From positions 4,650,001-4,714,000 of the forward strand of contig CP148074.1 in the NCBI GenBank assembly GCA_037482215.1: a DNA stretch of 64,000 nt, given 5' to 3'. Below the pieces are notes generated by a model, which made no database searches, had not been told where the DNA came from, and saw only the letters and a list, made by a program, of their open reading frames with translations. The DNA comes from Pseudomonas mendocina. Its GTDB lineage: Bacteria > Pseudomonadota > Gammaproteobacteria > Pseudomonadales > Pseudomonadaceae. Shown here one piece after another: positions 43,889-52,787 of the stretch (positions are counted from its first letter, which is position 1; each line of letters begins with the position of its first letter). Position numbers and translations under genes: made by a program.

Positions 43889-43959
43889 CGCCCCGCTCAC
43901 TCTCCTGCAATTGCACGCAACTGGCCGATTGCACAGGCAAATCGGCAGCTATTTCTATA

Positions 43960-43974
43960 TGAGAATAATTCTGA
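43960..43974. promoter_or_regulatory. Fur-box-like site in the divergent siderophore promoter region
   Basis: TGAGAAT-A-ATTCTGA matches the 7-1-7 inverted-repeat form of the Fur consensus (TGATAAT-N-ATTATCA type) with 6 of 7 arm pairs symmetric. It lies between the permease operon (minus) and the AraC regulator (plus), so it could repress both when iron is plentiful. Confidence 0.6.
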
Positions 43975-44041
43975 ATACACTTGCTCACTTAGGAGAAAAC
44001 AAGCAAAACTTAGGCGCGAGCAAATTTTCACGGGTAATCAC

Positions 44042-44995
44042 ATGCACTTATTCACCTGCGGCCAACTGAGCGCTGCCGCTAACGCGCTGGGTGGCGACGT
44101 GCGTTTTGATGCTGATTTACCCGGCGACATGCCTGTACTGAACGGTCAACAGAACGTACAGACAGCCGACAACGGCCTGGTGCTGTACCTCAGCCACAGC
44201 CAAGATCTGGTCGATGGCTGCAGTCGCAACCTGCTCAGCCCGGGGCTGACTGCGTCTGTGTTGCTCGAAGGCCAGGCTGATATCAGCCTGCCCGGTCAGC
44301 GCTGGTACTCCGACGCCCGTCGCAGCCAAAACCGCGCCATGTTGCTGAACCTGACCGACAGCGAACAGTTCACCCGCCACTGGCAGGCAGGCCGTCACGA
44401 AACCAAGCTGAGCCTGCACATCACCCCACAGTGGCTTGATCAATACCTGCACAGCAGCGCAGACGGCAGCAAACAGCTGCGTCAGCTCGCCAAAAACCAC
44501 CTGCACAGCCAGCCCTGGCTACCCGCTGCCAACCTGCTGCAACGAGCGCAGCAGCTGGAGCCGACAGCAACGCTGAACCCGGTATTACGCCGCCTGCAAC
44601 GGGAGAGCCTGGCGCTGGAACTGGCTGTGGATATCCTCCAGGGCATTGAGGCGACCATACCCGGCAAGCGCCTGAGTAATCACCTGCAACAGCGCCTGGA
44701 GCGCCTGAAAGACTGGCTCGACAGCGGCACGGCCAATCACCTGAGCATCGCCCAGATGGCCCGCGAGCTGAGTAGCAACCCGGTGGATTTGCAGAAAGGC
44801 TTCCGTCAGCTCTACGGCGATACCATCGCCGCTTACCTGCGCAAGGCACGGCTTGAACAGGCCTATCAGGCTCTGTGCCAGCAACGCATCTCGGTGGATG
44901 ATGCGGCCAGCCTGGCTGGCTACGAGCACCTCAGTAGCTTCAGCAATGCGTTCAGGCGCCAGTACGGCATTGCACCGTCTCAGGCACGCAAGTAA
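44042..44995 (+). CDS. AraC-family regulator, PchR-like
   Basis: A 317-residue AraC-type activator with a C-terminal double helix-turn-helix (about 235-315: LSIAQMARELSSNPVDLQKGFRQLYG and VDDAASLAGYEHLSSFSNAFRRQYGIAPSQ). The N-terminal part is the PchR-like ligand domain, not the XylS type. It is divergent from the siderophore uptake operon and shares a Fur-box-like site with it, as PchR and RhrA do with their siderophore genes. It probably activates uptake when the ferric siderophore is present. Confidence 0.85.
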   Translation: MHLFTCGQLSAAANALGGDVRFDADLPGDMPVLNGQQNVQTADNGLVLYLSHSQDLVDGCSRNLLSPGLTASVLLEGQADISLPGQRWYSDARRSQNRAMLLNLTDSEQFTRHWQAGRHETKLSLHITPQWLDQYLHSSADGSKQLRQLAKNHLHSQPWLPAANLLQRAQQLEPTATLNPVLRRLQRESLALELAVDILQGIEATIPGKRLSNHLQQRLERLKDWLDSGTANHLSIAQMARELSSNPVDLQKGFRQLYGDTIAAYLRKARLEQAYQALCQQRISVDDAASLAGYEHLSSFSNAFRRQYGIAPSQARK

Positions 44996-44999
44996 CGCC

Positions 45000-45389
45000 T
45001 CACTCTTTCAGTCTGCAGCTCCACAGTTCCAGCGCGGGCTGGCTCGCTTGTGGCGGGCCGAGCCATTCGCTCAGGGCGTGGCAGCGCTGGTCATAACAGA
45101 GTTGGTAATCCCCTGCCTCCGGGGTTCGCCCGACACGCAGCGGTTGCAACGGCGGCAGCTGACGCTGGTAATGCCAGCTGCCATTGCGCAGTACGGCGCC
45201 GTCCGGAATCTCCATACCGGCGCCTGAACCTTTAACCCGCGCCTCACCCAGCAATAAGCCTTGCGGTGTGACACGGTAGTCTTCTTCCCAGCGGACTTTC
45301 TCGATCGTGTGGGTCCAGGCCAGGGTAAAGGCCGGCACGGGCACTTCTGCCCACACCACACCGGCGAACCCCAGGCACAGACCCAACAT
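45000..45389 (-). CDS. DUF1850 exported protein of the TRAP locus
   Basis: A 129-residue protein with a short N-terminal signal peptide (LGLCLGFAGVVWA) of the DUF1850 family. FTLAWTHTIEKVRWEEDYRV and LGEARVKGSGAGMEIPDGA are the family core. DUF1850 genes usually adjoin TAXI-type TRAP transporter genes; function is unknown. It starts 2 bases after the fused permease gene stop. Confidence 0.82.
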   Translation of the reverse strand: MLGLCLGFAGVVWAEVPVPAFTLAWTHTIEKVRWEEDYRVTPQGLLLGEARVKGSGAGMEIPDGAVLRNGSWHYQRQLPPLQPLRVGRTPEAGDYQLCYDQRCHALSEWLGPPQASQPALELWSCRLKE

Positions 45390-45391
45390 GA

Positions 45392-47416
45392 TCAGTTCAG
45401 AACCGGCTGAGCGCAGCGGGCGCGCCAGATGTGCTGAGCAATCAGGACAATCCCCAGGGCAAAGCCCAGTTCGTCACTGACCGGCATCGCCAGAATCAGC
45501 GAAACACCTGCAGCAAATGCCAGCAAGCGCTCCCACCAGGCCAAACGCACGCTCAGGAAGCCCACCACCGCCATGCCCCACAGGCCGATGGCAAAGGCGG
45601 TTTTGATCAGCATGTACAGCGTTGCCGTCCAGCTGTCGCCCTGCATCATCAGCGCCGGGTCGTAGACCGCCATAAACGGCACAACAAAACCGGCAGCGGC
45701 AATGCGCACCGCCCACAGGCTGATCTTGAAGCCGTTCTCCCGGGCAATCGGCGCTGCCGCAAAGCAGGCCAGCGCTACCGGTGGGGTGAGGTCAGCCATC
45801 AGGCCGAAATAGAACACGAACATGTGCGACACAATCAGCGGCACGCCCAGATCCAGCAGCGCCGGTGCCGCGATGGCACTGGTGATGATGTAGTTGGGGA
45901 TGGTCGGAATGCCCATGCCCAGCACCAGACAGGTGAGCATGGTCAGCACCAGCGACAGGAACAGGTTGTTCTGGCCGATGGCAAGGATGTAACCGGCAAA
46001 GGTCGTGGCGATACCGGTCAGCGACACCACACCGATAATCACCCCCACCAGCGCACAGGCAATACCCACCGGAATCGCATGGCGCGCGCCTTCTACCAGT
46101 GCATACAGGCAGGCGCGCAGGGTTTCACCGCCGCCTTTAACAAACCAGCACGCCACAACCAACGCGGCAATCACGCCGAATACCACGCCAATGCCCAGCT
46201 GGAAGAACGCCGCGCAGACCACGCCGAGCAGAATCCAGAAGATCATCCGCAGCCACGTCGACGACACCTGCAGGATGATCGCCGAACCAAGAATCACGAT
46301 AGCCGTCAGCGCCAGACCCACGGTCCCGGAGAACATCGGCGTACGCCCGGAGAACAGCAGGTACACCAGCACCAGCAGCGGGATCAGCAGATACCAACGC
46401 TCTTTCACCGCCGCCCAGGCGCTCGGGCACTGCTCTTTCGGCAGACCTTTGAGGTCGTTGCTCTTGGCCTCCAGATGGACCATCCAGAACACCGCACCGA
46501 AGTACAGCAGCGCCGGGATCAGCGCGGCCTTGGCCACTTCCACGTACGGCACGTTGATGGTTTCCGCCATGATGAATGCCACCGCACCCATCACCGGCGG
46601 CATGATCTGGCTGCCCATACTCGCCGTCGCTTCCACCGCACCGGCGAAGGCCGGGCGATAGCCGAAGCGCTTCATCAGCGGAATGGTGAACTGGCCGGTG
46701 GTGACCACGTTAGCCACACCGGAACCGGTGATGGTGCCCATCAGCGCCGACGACACCACCGAGACCTTGGCCGGTCCGCCGAGTTTGTGGCCGAACAACC
46801 CCATGGCAAAGTCAGTGAACAGCTTGATCATTCCCGCCTGTTCCAAAAAAGCACCGAACAGGATGAACAGGAAGATGTAGGTGGCCGATACGTAAGTCGG
46901 CGTGCCATAGAAGCCTTCCGTACCGAAGGCCAGCTGATTGACGATCTGATCAAAACCATAACCGCGATGGGCCAGATCACCCGGCAGGTATTCACCGAAT
47001 AGCCCGTACGCCAGAAACAGCGCGCAGATCAGCGGTAAGGCAATGCCCATCACCCGCCGCGCCGCCTCGAACACCAGCACCGTCAGGGTGATGCCAACAA
47101 TCAGGTCCATCTGCGTCAGGTCACCCGAGCGCTGCACCAGATCGGCCTCGAAGTACCACTGATAAAACGCCGTGGCCATACCCGCTAAACCCAGCACCCA
47201 AGCCAGCGGCTGCCACGGCCGATCTGAGCCTTTAGCCGGATAGCAGAGGTACACCATCAACAGCAGAAAACCAACGTGCCCGGCCCGCAGCACCTGACTG
47301 GAAACCGGGTGAAACGCGGCGGTGACGATCTGGTAAATGGAAAACAGCAACGCAACAACAAACAACGCCTTCGGCCACTCGGCCGGGCTGGCATGCAAGC
47401 CTTTATCTTCACTCAT
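45392..47416 (-). CDS. TRAP transporter fused permease (4TM/12TM)
   Basis: A 674-residue inner-membrane protein of the TAXI-TRAP class in which the small and large permease subunits are fused. About 18 hydrophobic helices are visible; GTEGFYGTPTYVSATYIFLFILFGAFLEQAG and MGTITGSGVANVVTTGQFTIPLMK are signature stretches of the DctM-like half. It uses the sodium or proton gradient and the TAXI binding protein encoded upstream. The frame can open at TTG 47449; the ATG at 47416 is preferred. Substrate unknown. Confidence 0.9.
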   Translation of the reverse strand: MSEDKGLHASPAEWPKALFVVALLFSIYQIVTAAFHPVSSQVLRAGHVGFLLLMVYLCYPAKGSDRPWQPLAWVLGLAGMATAFYQWYFEADLVQRSGDLTQMDLIVGITLTVLVFEAARRVMGIALPLICALFLAYGLFGEYLPGDLAHRGYGFDQIVNQLAFGTEGFYGTPTYVSATYIFLFILFGAFLEQAGMIKLFTDFAMGLFGHKLGGPAKVSVVSSALMGTITGSGVANVVTTGQFTIPLMKRFGYRPAFAGAVEATASMGSQIMPPVMGAVAFIMAETINVPYVEVAKAALIPALLYFGAVFWMVHLEAKSNDLKGLPKEQCPSAWAAVKERWYLLIPLLVLVYLLFSGRTPMFSGTVGLALTAIVILGSAIILQVSSTWLRMIFWILLGVVCAAFFQLGIGVVFGVIAALVVACWFVKGGGETLRACLYALVEGARHAIPVGIACALVGVIIGVVSLTGIATTFAGYILAIGQNNLFLSLVLTMLTCLVLGMGIPTIPNYIITSAIAAPALLDLGVPLIVSHMFVFYFGLMADLTPPVALACFAAAPIARENGFKISLWAVRIAAAGFVVPFMAVYDPALMMQGDSWTATLYMLIKTAFAIGLWGMAVVGFLSVRLAWWERLLAFAAGVSLILAMPVSDELGFALGIVLIAQHIWRARCAQPVLN

Positions 47417-47494
47417 GGTGTCTACACCCTTGCTACACACATCGCTCAATGAGCAAAAGGCGCACGCCCGAAAGCCTGCGCCATACCGGCAGAA

Positions 47495-48448
47495 TTACAG
47501 AGCGCCCGCTTCTTTGTAGAAGCGCTCAGCACCGGGGTGCAGCGGGATCGGCAGGTTCTTGGCAGCGTTTTCCAGGGCAATGTCCTTGGCCGCCGAGTGA
47601 GAGTTGGCCAGACGTGGCAGGTTCTCAAACATCAGTTTGGTCATCTGATAGACCACGTCGTCGGATACGCCGGAATGGGTCACCAGCAGGTTGGTGATAG
47701 CAGCAGTCGGTACGTCTTCCTCCTGACCGTCGTAAGTGCCCGCCGGAATGATTTTGGATTGATACGCCGGACTGCCGATCTTGGTGACCACTTCTTCAGG
47801 AATAGCGACAAAGGTGATTGGCACCATGGACGCCAAATCGCGAATCGCCGCCATACCCAAACCGGACGATTGCAGGGTGGCGTCCAGCTGACGGTTTTTG
47901 ATCAGCTCGACCGACTCGGCATACGGCATAAACTCCACACGGCCCATGTCTTCATAGCTCAGGCCAGCGGCCTTGAAGATAGCGCGGGCATTCAGCTCAG
48001 TGCCGGACTTCGGCGCGCCCACGGAGATGCGCTTACCTTTGAGGTCAGCCAGGGTTTTGATCCCGGACTCTTTGCTGGCAACGATCTGGATGTAGTTCGG
48101 GTAAGTCGCGGCGATGGCCCGCAGCTTGTTCAGCGGCGTCTTAAAGCCTGCGTCAGGGATGCCCTTCCACGCGTCATCCACCGAATCTCCCAGCGCAAAC
48201 GCCAACTCACCACGGCCTGCTTGCAGCAGGTTGAGGTTTTCCACAGAGGCCTTGGTGGCCTGCACCGACGTTTTAGACCCTTCAATACCGTTGCTGTACA
48301 GCTGTGACAGGGCCACACCGATCGGGTAATACACCCCGCTGGTGCCGCCGGTAAGGACATTGATAAAGGTCGGGGCGGCCAATACTGCGGTGCTGGCAGT
48401 CAGTGCGGCCGCAGCAGCGAACAGGCTTAAACGCTTGGTCATGCGCAT
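47495..48448 (-). CDS. TAXI-family TRAP substrate-binding protein
   Basis: A 317-residue periplasmic solute receptor. A signal peptide ends at about TAVLA-APTF, followed by the TAXI-family opening NVLTGGTSGVYYPIGVALS, with YPNYIQIVASKESGIKTLADLKGKRISVGAPKSGTE in the middle. GGAG lies 7 bases before the ATG. Together with the fused permease and DUF1850 protein it forms a complete TAXI-TRAP system, probably for a small organic acid. A sigma-54 promoter candidate lies about 200 bases upstream. Confidence 0.9.
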   Translation of the reverse strand: MRMTKRLSLFAAAAALTASTAVLAAPTFINVLTGGTSGVYYPIGVALSQLYSNGIEGSKTSVQATKASVENLNLLQAGRGELAFALGDSVDDAWKGIPDAGFKTPLNKLRAIAATYPNYIQIVASKESGIKTLADLKGKRISVGAPKSGTELNARAIFKAAGLSYEDMGRVEFMPYAESVELIKNRQLDATLQSSGLGMAAIRDLASMVPITFVAIPEEVVTKIGSPAYQSKIIPAGTYDGQEEDVPTAAITNLLVTHSGVSDDVVYQMTKLMFENLPRLANSHSAAKDIALENAAKNLPIPLHPGAERFYKEAGAL

Positions 48449-48647
48449 GGAGTTTCTCCGTCATTGTTATGGCTATATGCATCCTGATTACGGGCACAAC
48501 GCCGGTCAGCGGCAGCCAGCGAAACTGGCAGAACAGCGGCGGGAAAGAAGCAGGAGACAGGTGCAGTCGCACCCATGCAATCGTGTCAGCTCTTGTCTTT
48601 CTTATCTGTTCACGCGCTGGCCATCGAGGGCCTAGCACCAAGGTCAT

Positions 48648-48663
48648 AGCAGAAGCCATGCCA
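48648..48663 (-). promoter_or_regulatory. Sigma-54 promoter candidate for the TAXI-TRAP operon
   Basis: The minus strand reads TGGCATGGCTTCTGCT: GG and GC are separated by exactly 10 bases, and the match to TGGCAYG-N4-TTGCW fails only at one base of the -12 element. Transcription would start about 190 bases before the binding-protein gene. A sigma-54 activator (DctD-like) is encoded next to it. The rest of the 449-base gap holds the palindromic repeat at 48806-48880 and no gene. Confidence 0.6.
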
Positions 48664-48805
48664 GAGACTGAAAGCCCCATATTACGGGGCCGCCGGGAAT
48701 ATTAAGACGGCTATTGAGCGGATTTTTGCTGTTGATAAACAGACCAATCGGCAAGATTCCGCCGATCAAACCATCTGAAAGACCACCTAAAACGAACCAT
48801 CGCTT

Positions 48806-48880
48806 GGTGGATAAAAAGAGCGTTATCCACCCTACCCGCCCCCACAAAACCCGTAGGGTGGATGGACGAAGCCATCCACC
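48806..48880. repeat. Paired palindromic repeat (GGTGGAT family)
   Basis: Two nested inverted repeats lie in tandem: GGTGGATAA (48806-48814) with TTATCCACC (48823-48831), and GGTGGATGG (48857-48865) with CCATCCACC (48872-48880). In addition ACCCTAC (48829-48835) pairs with GTAGGGT (48853-48859). The GTAGGGTGGAT core is the kind of short interspersed palindrome scattered through Pseudomonas genomes. It lies just past the response-regulator gene and may also stop its transcript. Confidence 0.65.
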
Positions 48881-48897
48881 ACTGCGCACCCACGGTT

Positions 48898-50247
48898 TTA
48901 CTCACCCTCGTCAGCGGCACCGGCTGGCAGGTAATGGCTGCGCTGCAGGCCATGGCGCTGCATCTTTTCGTTAAGGGTGCGGCGGGGAATCTGCAGGCGT
49001 TCCATGACTTCAGCGATGTTGCCCTGGGCCTGTTGCAACGCTTGGTGCAGGCATTGGGCTTCGAAGTTTTCCATTTGCTCGCTCAGGGACAGTCCGTTGC
49101 TGCTGGCGACTTCACGGCTGCTCAGGCCAAGGGCGTGGCGTTCGGCGGCGTTGATCAGTTCGCGGACGTTACCGGGCCAGTCGTGGCCTTGTAGCTTGGT
49201 CCATTCCCCCGGCGTTGAGGCAGCTACTTCGCGGCCATGGCGCTTAGCGGCGATCTGCACAAAATGCTCAAACAGCAGCGGGATGTCTTCACGCCGTTCA
49301 CGCAGGGTCGGCAAGCGCAGGCTGGCGACGTTCAGGCGATAGTACAAATCCTCACGGAAGCGCCCGGCTTTCACCTCTTCCAGCAGGTCTGGCTTGGCTG
49401 CGCAAACCACGCGCAAATCTACGTTGATACTGCGGTTTGAACCAAGGCGCTCCAGCGACTGCTCCTGCAACACACGCAGCAGTTTGGCCTGCTGTGGCAG
49501 CGGCAGGCTTTCCACTTCATCCAGAAACAGGGTGCCGCCGTCAGCGTGTTCGATACGGCCAATACGCCGCCCCTGCGCACCGGTAAAAGCACCGCTCTCA
49601 TGGCCAAACAATTCGCTTTCAAATAGCTGCTCGGGGATTGCCGCGCAGTTAAGGGCCACAAACGCTTTGCCCGCACGCGGGCTGAAGTCGTGCAGGCAGC
49701 GGGCGACCAGTTCTTTGCCGCAGCCGGTTTCGCCTTGCAGCAGCACATTGACCGAAGTTGCAGCCAGCTCCAGCACTTGCCGACGCAAATGCTGCATAGG
49801 CTTTGATATGCCGAGCAGATGCGCTTCGATACTGTTTTTCTGACCGACCTGCTGGCGCAGCTGGCGGTTCTCGCAGACCAGACGACGCTTATCCAGCGCG
49901 CGACGCACGCTGTCGAGCAAACGTTCCGGCGGAAACGGCTTCTCGATAAAGTCGTAGGCCCCATGCTGCAGCGCCTGCACCGCCATCGGCACATCGCCAT
50001 GACCGGTGATGAGGATGACCGGCAAATCACGGTCTCGCTGCAACACATCATCCAGCAGTTGCAGGCCATCGACGCCAGGCATGCGCACATCGCTGATCAG
50101 AATGCCGGGATAGTCCTGATCAATCAGCGCCAGCGCCTGCTGCGCACTCGCGCAGGTCTGCACGGTAAAACCGGACAGCTCCAGCCATTGCCGGACGGTG
50201 TCGCGGATGGCCGCTTCGTCATCAACCACGATGACCTGTGTGTGCAT
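48898..50247 (-). CDS. DctD-like sigma-54 response regulator
   Basis: A 449-residue NtrC/DctD-type activator. Receiver domain (about 1-120, phospho-acceptor Asp in ISDVRMPGVDG), AAA+ domain with Walker A GETGCGKE, the sigma-54 contact GAFTGA, and Walker B GGTLFLDEVESL, then a Fis-type helix-turn-helix (NIAEVMERLQIPRRTLNEKM). It is downstream of its sensor kinase gene. The likely target is the sigma-54 promoter of the TAXI-TRAP operon next door. Confidence 0.92.
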   Translation of the reverse strand: MHTQVIVVDDEAAIRDTVRQWLELSGFTVQTCASAQQALALIDQDYPGILISDVRMPGVDGLQLLDDVLQRDRDLPVILITGHGDVPMAVQALQHGAYDFIEKPFPPERLLDSVRRALDKRRLVCENRQLRQQVGQKNSIEAHLLGISKPMQHLRRQVLELAATSVNVLLQGETGCGKELVARCLHDFSPRAGKAFVALNCAAIPEQLFESELFGHESGAFTGAQGRRIGRIEHADGGTLFLDEVESLPLPQQAKLLRVLQEQSLERLGSNRSINVDLRVVCAAKPDLLEEVKAGRFREDLYYRLNVASLRLPTLRERREDIPLLFEHFVQIAAKRHGREVAASTPGEWTKLQGHDWPGNVRELINAAERHALGLSSREVASSNGLSLSEQMENFEAQCLHQALQQAQGNIAEVMERLQIPRRTLNEKMQRHGLQRSHYLPAGAADEGE

Positions 50248-50292
50248 GAATACCTCCTTGTTGCGGCGCGACAGCTTTTGCTGCCGCGCGGC

Positions 50293-52041
50293 TTATTCTG
50301 CTTGCGCCAAGCTCAGTGTAAACACTGCGCCCTGTTCACCATTAGCCGCATTCAGGTTGCCACCCAGCTCGCGCATGATGCCGTAAGACACTGCCAAGCC
50401 GAGCCCCAGTCCTGCCCCCACCGGTTTGGTGGTGAAGAACGGTTCAAATACATGGGCCAGCGCTTGGGCATCCAGCCCGCCGCCGTTATCGGCAATGCTC
50501 AAGCGCGCCTGCCCACCGACAACCTGAAGGGTTATCCACAGCTGAGGCTTATCCACATCCGCCATGGCGTCTAAGGCATTGTTGAGCAGGTTGACCAGCA
50601 CATGCTCCAAGCGAATCGCATCGCCTCGCACACGCACGTTGTTGTCGATTTCACGATGTACGTGAACGTGTTCACTGCGCAGACGCGGCGCCAGCAGTTG
50701 CAGGGCCTGCTCCAGCACATCCACCAGCATTAACACCTCAGTCTGGCCAGCCGGGGTTTTACGGGAAAAGGTTTTCAGGTGGCCGGTCAAGCCCGCTATG
50801 CGTTGCAGCAGCTCTTCGATGCGTTTGAGGCCCTGCTCTACCTCATCTTGCCTTCCGGACTGAAGCAGCAGATGGAGGCTGCCTAGCTGCATACGCATGG
50901 CCGTCAGCGGTTGGTTGATTTCATGGGCCATGGCGGCGGACATCTGCCCCAGCGCGGCCATTTTTGCGGCATGTACCAACCCGTCCTGTGCTTCACGCAG
51001 TTCCTGTGTACGCAGCGCCACCTCCTGCTCCAGACGTTCACGGATGCCCGCCTGCAAACGCTGATTTTTGCGGCGCTGGGCCAGATACAGCAGCAGGAAT
51101 GCCAGCGTCATCCATGTCCCGCCTGCGGCCAGCCGATAACTGCGTACGGTATTCAGCAGATTGCCTGGCTCGCTCAGTAAATGCAGGGTCCAGCCCTCAT
51201 CACCCAGGTCTTGCTGCTGCCAGAGGTAGTCCTGCACACCATCCGGGCCCGTGACTCGGCGCCACTGGCTGGTAGGCGTAATGGTGCGCAGTACGTGGCT
51301 CGATAAGGGCTGCAAGGCCTGCTCAGCGTATTTGCGCACCCCAACCAACTCGTCTCGGTCTTGCTCACTCAGACTTTTGAGCATGCGGAAGCGCCAGGCC
51401 GGGCGGTTACTGAGAATCGCCACGCCGTAGCTGTCGCTGATCATAAGCACGCCCGGCTGGCTGACCCATTCGCGCTGCAACTCCTCCAGCTCCAGCTTGA
51501 CCACCACTACGCCCAGCACGGTTCCGTCCAAGTCCTGCACCGCATGGGCTAAGAAATAACCGGGAATCCCGGTAGTTACCCCCACGGCGAAGTACTGGCC
51601 GTGACCTTCGCGCAGCGCATTCTGGAAATACGGGCGAAAGGCATAGCGGTTACCGACAAAACTGCTCCAGTCCCGCCAGTTACTGGCCACCAATGCCTTG
51701 CCTTGCGTGTCGAGCAGGTACAACACACTCGAACCGGCCACAGCGTTGAGCTGCTCTAGGCGCTTGTTGAGGGTGTCCAGCAGAATCGGATCATCCTTTG
51801 AGCGCAGCAACGTGCGGATATCACTGTCCAGCGCCAGCACCTTAGGCAAGGCGCGATAACGGTCCAACAGGGTGTGAATTGACTGGCTGTAGAGCTGCAG
51901 CTGCCCTTGCGCCTCCTGACTACGCTCCTGCCAAGCGCGCTGCTCGGCATAGCGCCCGGCCAGCCACATGCTGATGATCAGCCCCAGCACGATAAGCAGG
52001 GTCAGGATGATGACGCGGTGGCGTTGGAACAACTCAGGCAT
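50293..52041 (-). CDS. DctB-like sensor histidine kinase
   Basis: A 582-residue membrane kinase. N-terminal helix (VIILTLLIVLGLIISMWLAG), periplasmic double-PAS/Cache domain (about 40-290; YLLDTQGKALVASNWRD and FRPYFQNALREGHGQYFAVG are DctB-like), second helix near 305-325, coiled coil, then H-box MAHEINQPLTAMR and ATP-binding domain with NLLNNALDA and GAGLGLGLAVSYG. The DctB class senses C4-dicarboxylates or similar acids outside the membrane. ATG 52041 is used; the in-frame extension upstream lacks a ribosome site. Partner of the DctD-like regulator. Confidence 0.9.
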   Translation of the reverse strand: MPELFQRHRVIILTLLIVLGLIISMWLAGRYAEQRAWQERSQEAQGQLQLYSQSIHTLLDRYRALPKVLALDSDIRTLLRSKDDPILLDTLNKRLEQLNAVAGSSVLYLLDTQGKALVASNWRDWSSFVGNRYAFRPYFQNALREGHGQYFAVGVTTGIPGYFLAHAVQDLDGTVLGVVVVKLELEELQREWVSQPGVLMISDSYGVAILSNRPAWRFRMLKSLSEQDRDELVGVRKYAEQALQPLSSHVLRTITPTSQWRRVTGPDGVQDYLWQQQDLGDEGWTLHLLSEPGNLLNTVRSYRLAAGGTWMTLAFLLLYLAQRRKNQRLQAGIRERLEQEVALRTQELREAQDGLVHAAKMAALGQMSAAMAHEINQPLTAMRMQLGSLHLLLQSGRQDEVEQGLKRIEELLQRIAGLTGHLKTFSRKTPAGQTEVLMLVDVLEQALQLLAPRLRSEHVHVHREIDNNVRVRGDAIRLEHVLVNLLNNALDAMADVDKPQLWITLQVVGGQARLSIADNGGGLDAQALAHVFEPFFTTKPVGAGLGLGLAVSYGIMRELGGNLNAANGEQGAVFTLSLAQAE

Positions 52042-52180
52042 GTGCAGGCTCCGGTTCCTTGGACGGTGCATCCTATGGGCAAACAAGATAGCAGCGGGCC
52101 ACCTACCGTTCGACCGATTTAAATGTCATCCCCGTTCGCGGGGCCAGTACGCTTGGCATTTGCCTACGACACGCTTGAGC

Positions 52181-52666
52181 ATGGACATACGACCCGCACG
52201 CACCACGGACTGGCGCCTACTTAAAGCTGTACGCCTCAACGCGCTTAAAGACAGCCCAAACGCATTTGCCGTGACCTATCAGAGCGCCTCAAACCTGAGC
52301 GATGAACAGTGGCAAGCCCTCGCAACCGCAACAGCTCACAGAAGGTTCTGGCTAGCGGTAGAAGACGACGAGGCTGTCGGCTTGGTGGGAAGCCTCATCA
52401 GCGCAGCAGATCGCTACACATTGATCGCCATGTGGGTTGAGCCGCAACGACGAGGCTCCGACGTGGCCGCCCGGTTAGTTGAGTCAGTTACGCGCGATGC
52501 GATCCAGAAGCAGCACAAGCGGGTTTATCTGGAGGTCTCACCCGACAATCACCGGGCGGTAGGTTTCTATCAGAAACAGGGATTCGCCTTCATCGACGAG
52601 TGGGAGCCGCTGGACAGTGACCCGACAATCCTGATGCAAACCATGATTTGCAACAGCGTGGGCTGA
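52181..52666 (+). CDS. GNAT-family N-acetyltransferase
   Basis: A 161-residue GNAT enzyme transferring an acetyl group from acetyl-CoA. Motif A reads LIAMWVEPQRRGSDVAARLVESV (with R-x-x-G-x-x-A in the CoA loop), and motif B is YLEVSPDNHRAVGFYQKQGF. The start at MDIRPARTTDW matches the usual beginning; no strong ribosome site is seen. It is divergent from the sensor kinase. Acceptor substrate unknown. Confidence 0.82.
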   Translation: MDIRPARTTDWRLLKAVRLNALKDSPNAFAVTYQSASNLSDEQWQALATATAHRRFWLAVEDDEAVGLVGSLISAADRYTLIAMWVEPQRRGSDVAARLVESVTRDAIQKQHKRVYLEVSPDNHRAVGFYQKQGFAFIDEWEPLDSDPTILMQTMICNSVG

Positions 52667-52704
52667 ACTCACATTCAAGCGCAGATAAGCATCCATGAGT
52701 TTGC

Positions 52705-52751
52705 TTATCCACAGGCCGGCGCTGTGTGAAAGCCGGACCGGCTGTGGATAA
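52705..52751. repeat. Inverted TTATCCACA pair between the acetyltransferase and the Cys-motif gene
   Basis: TTATCCACA (52705-52713) and TGTGGATAA (52743-52751) face each other, with a second shorter inverted repeat (CCGGC and GCCGG) inside. Each half equals the E. coli DnaA box, but the same inverted pair occurs at 60434-60468 between convergent genes, so it looks like an intergenic hairpin of this genome rather than an origin. Confidence 0.5.
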
Positions 52752-52787
52752 ATCAGCAGAGCGCCGCTAGAGCACTCCACGTAAGCA

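Noticed and set aside
48560..48600. Alternative sigma-54-like element TGACACGATTGCAT on the minus strand
   Set aside because: The spacing between the -24-like and -12-like parts is too short (GG-N10-GC is not met).
50532..50557. Two perfect DnaA-box-like TTATCCACA sequences in direct repeat
   Set aside because: They lie inside the sensor kinase gene and encode part of its ATP-binding domain; no AT-rich unwinding region, dnaA or dnaN gene is near, so an origin is not supported.
52705..52751. Inverted DnaA boxes as a possible replication origin
   Set aside because: The same inverted pair recurs at 60434-60468 between convergent genes, which fits an intergenic hairpin family better.
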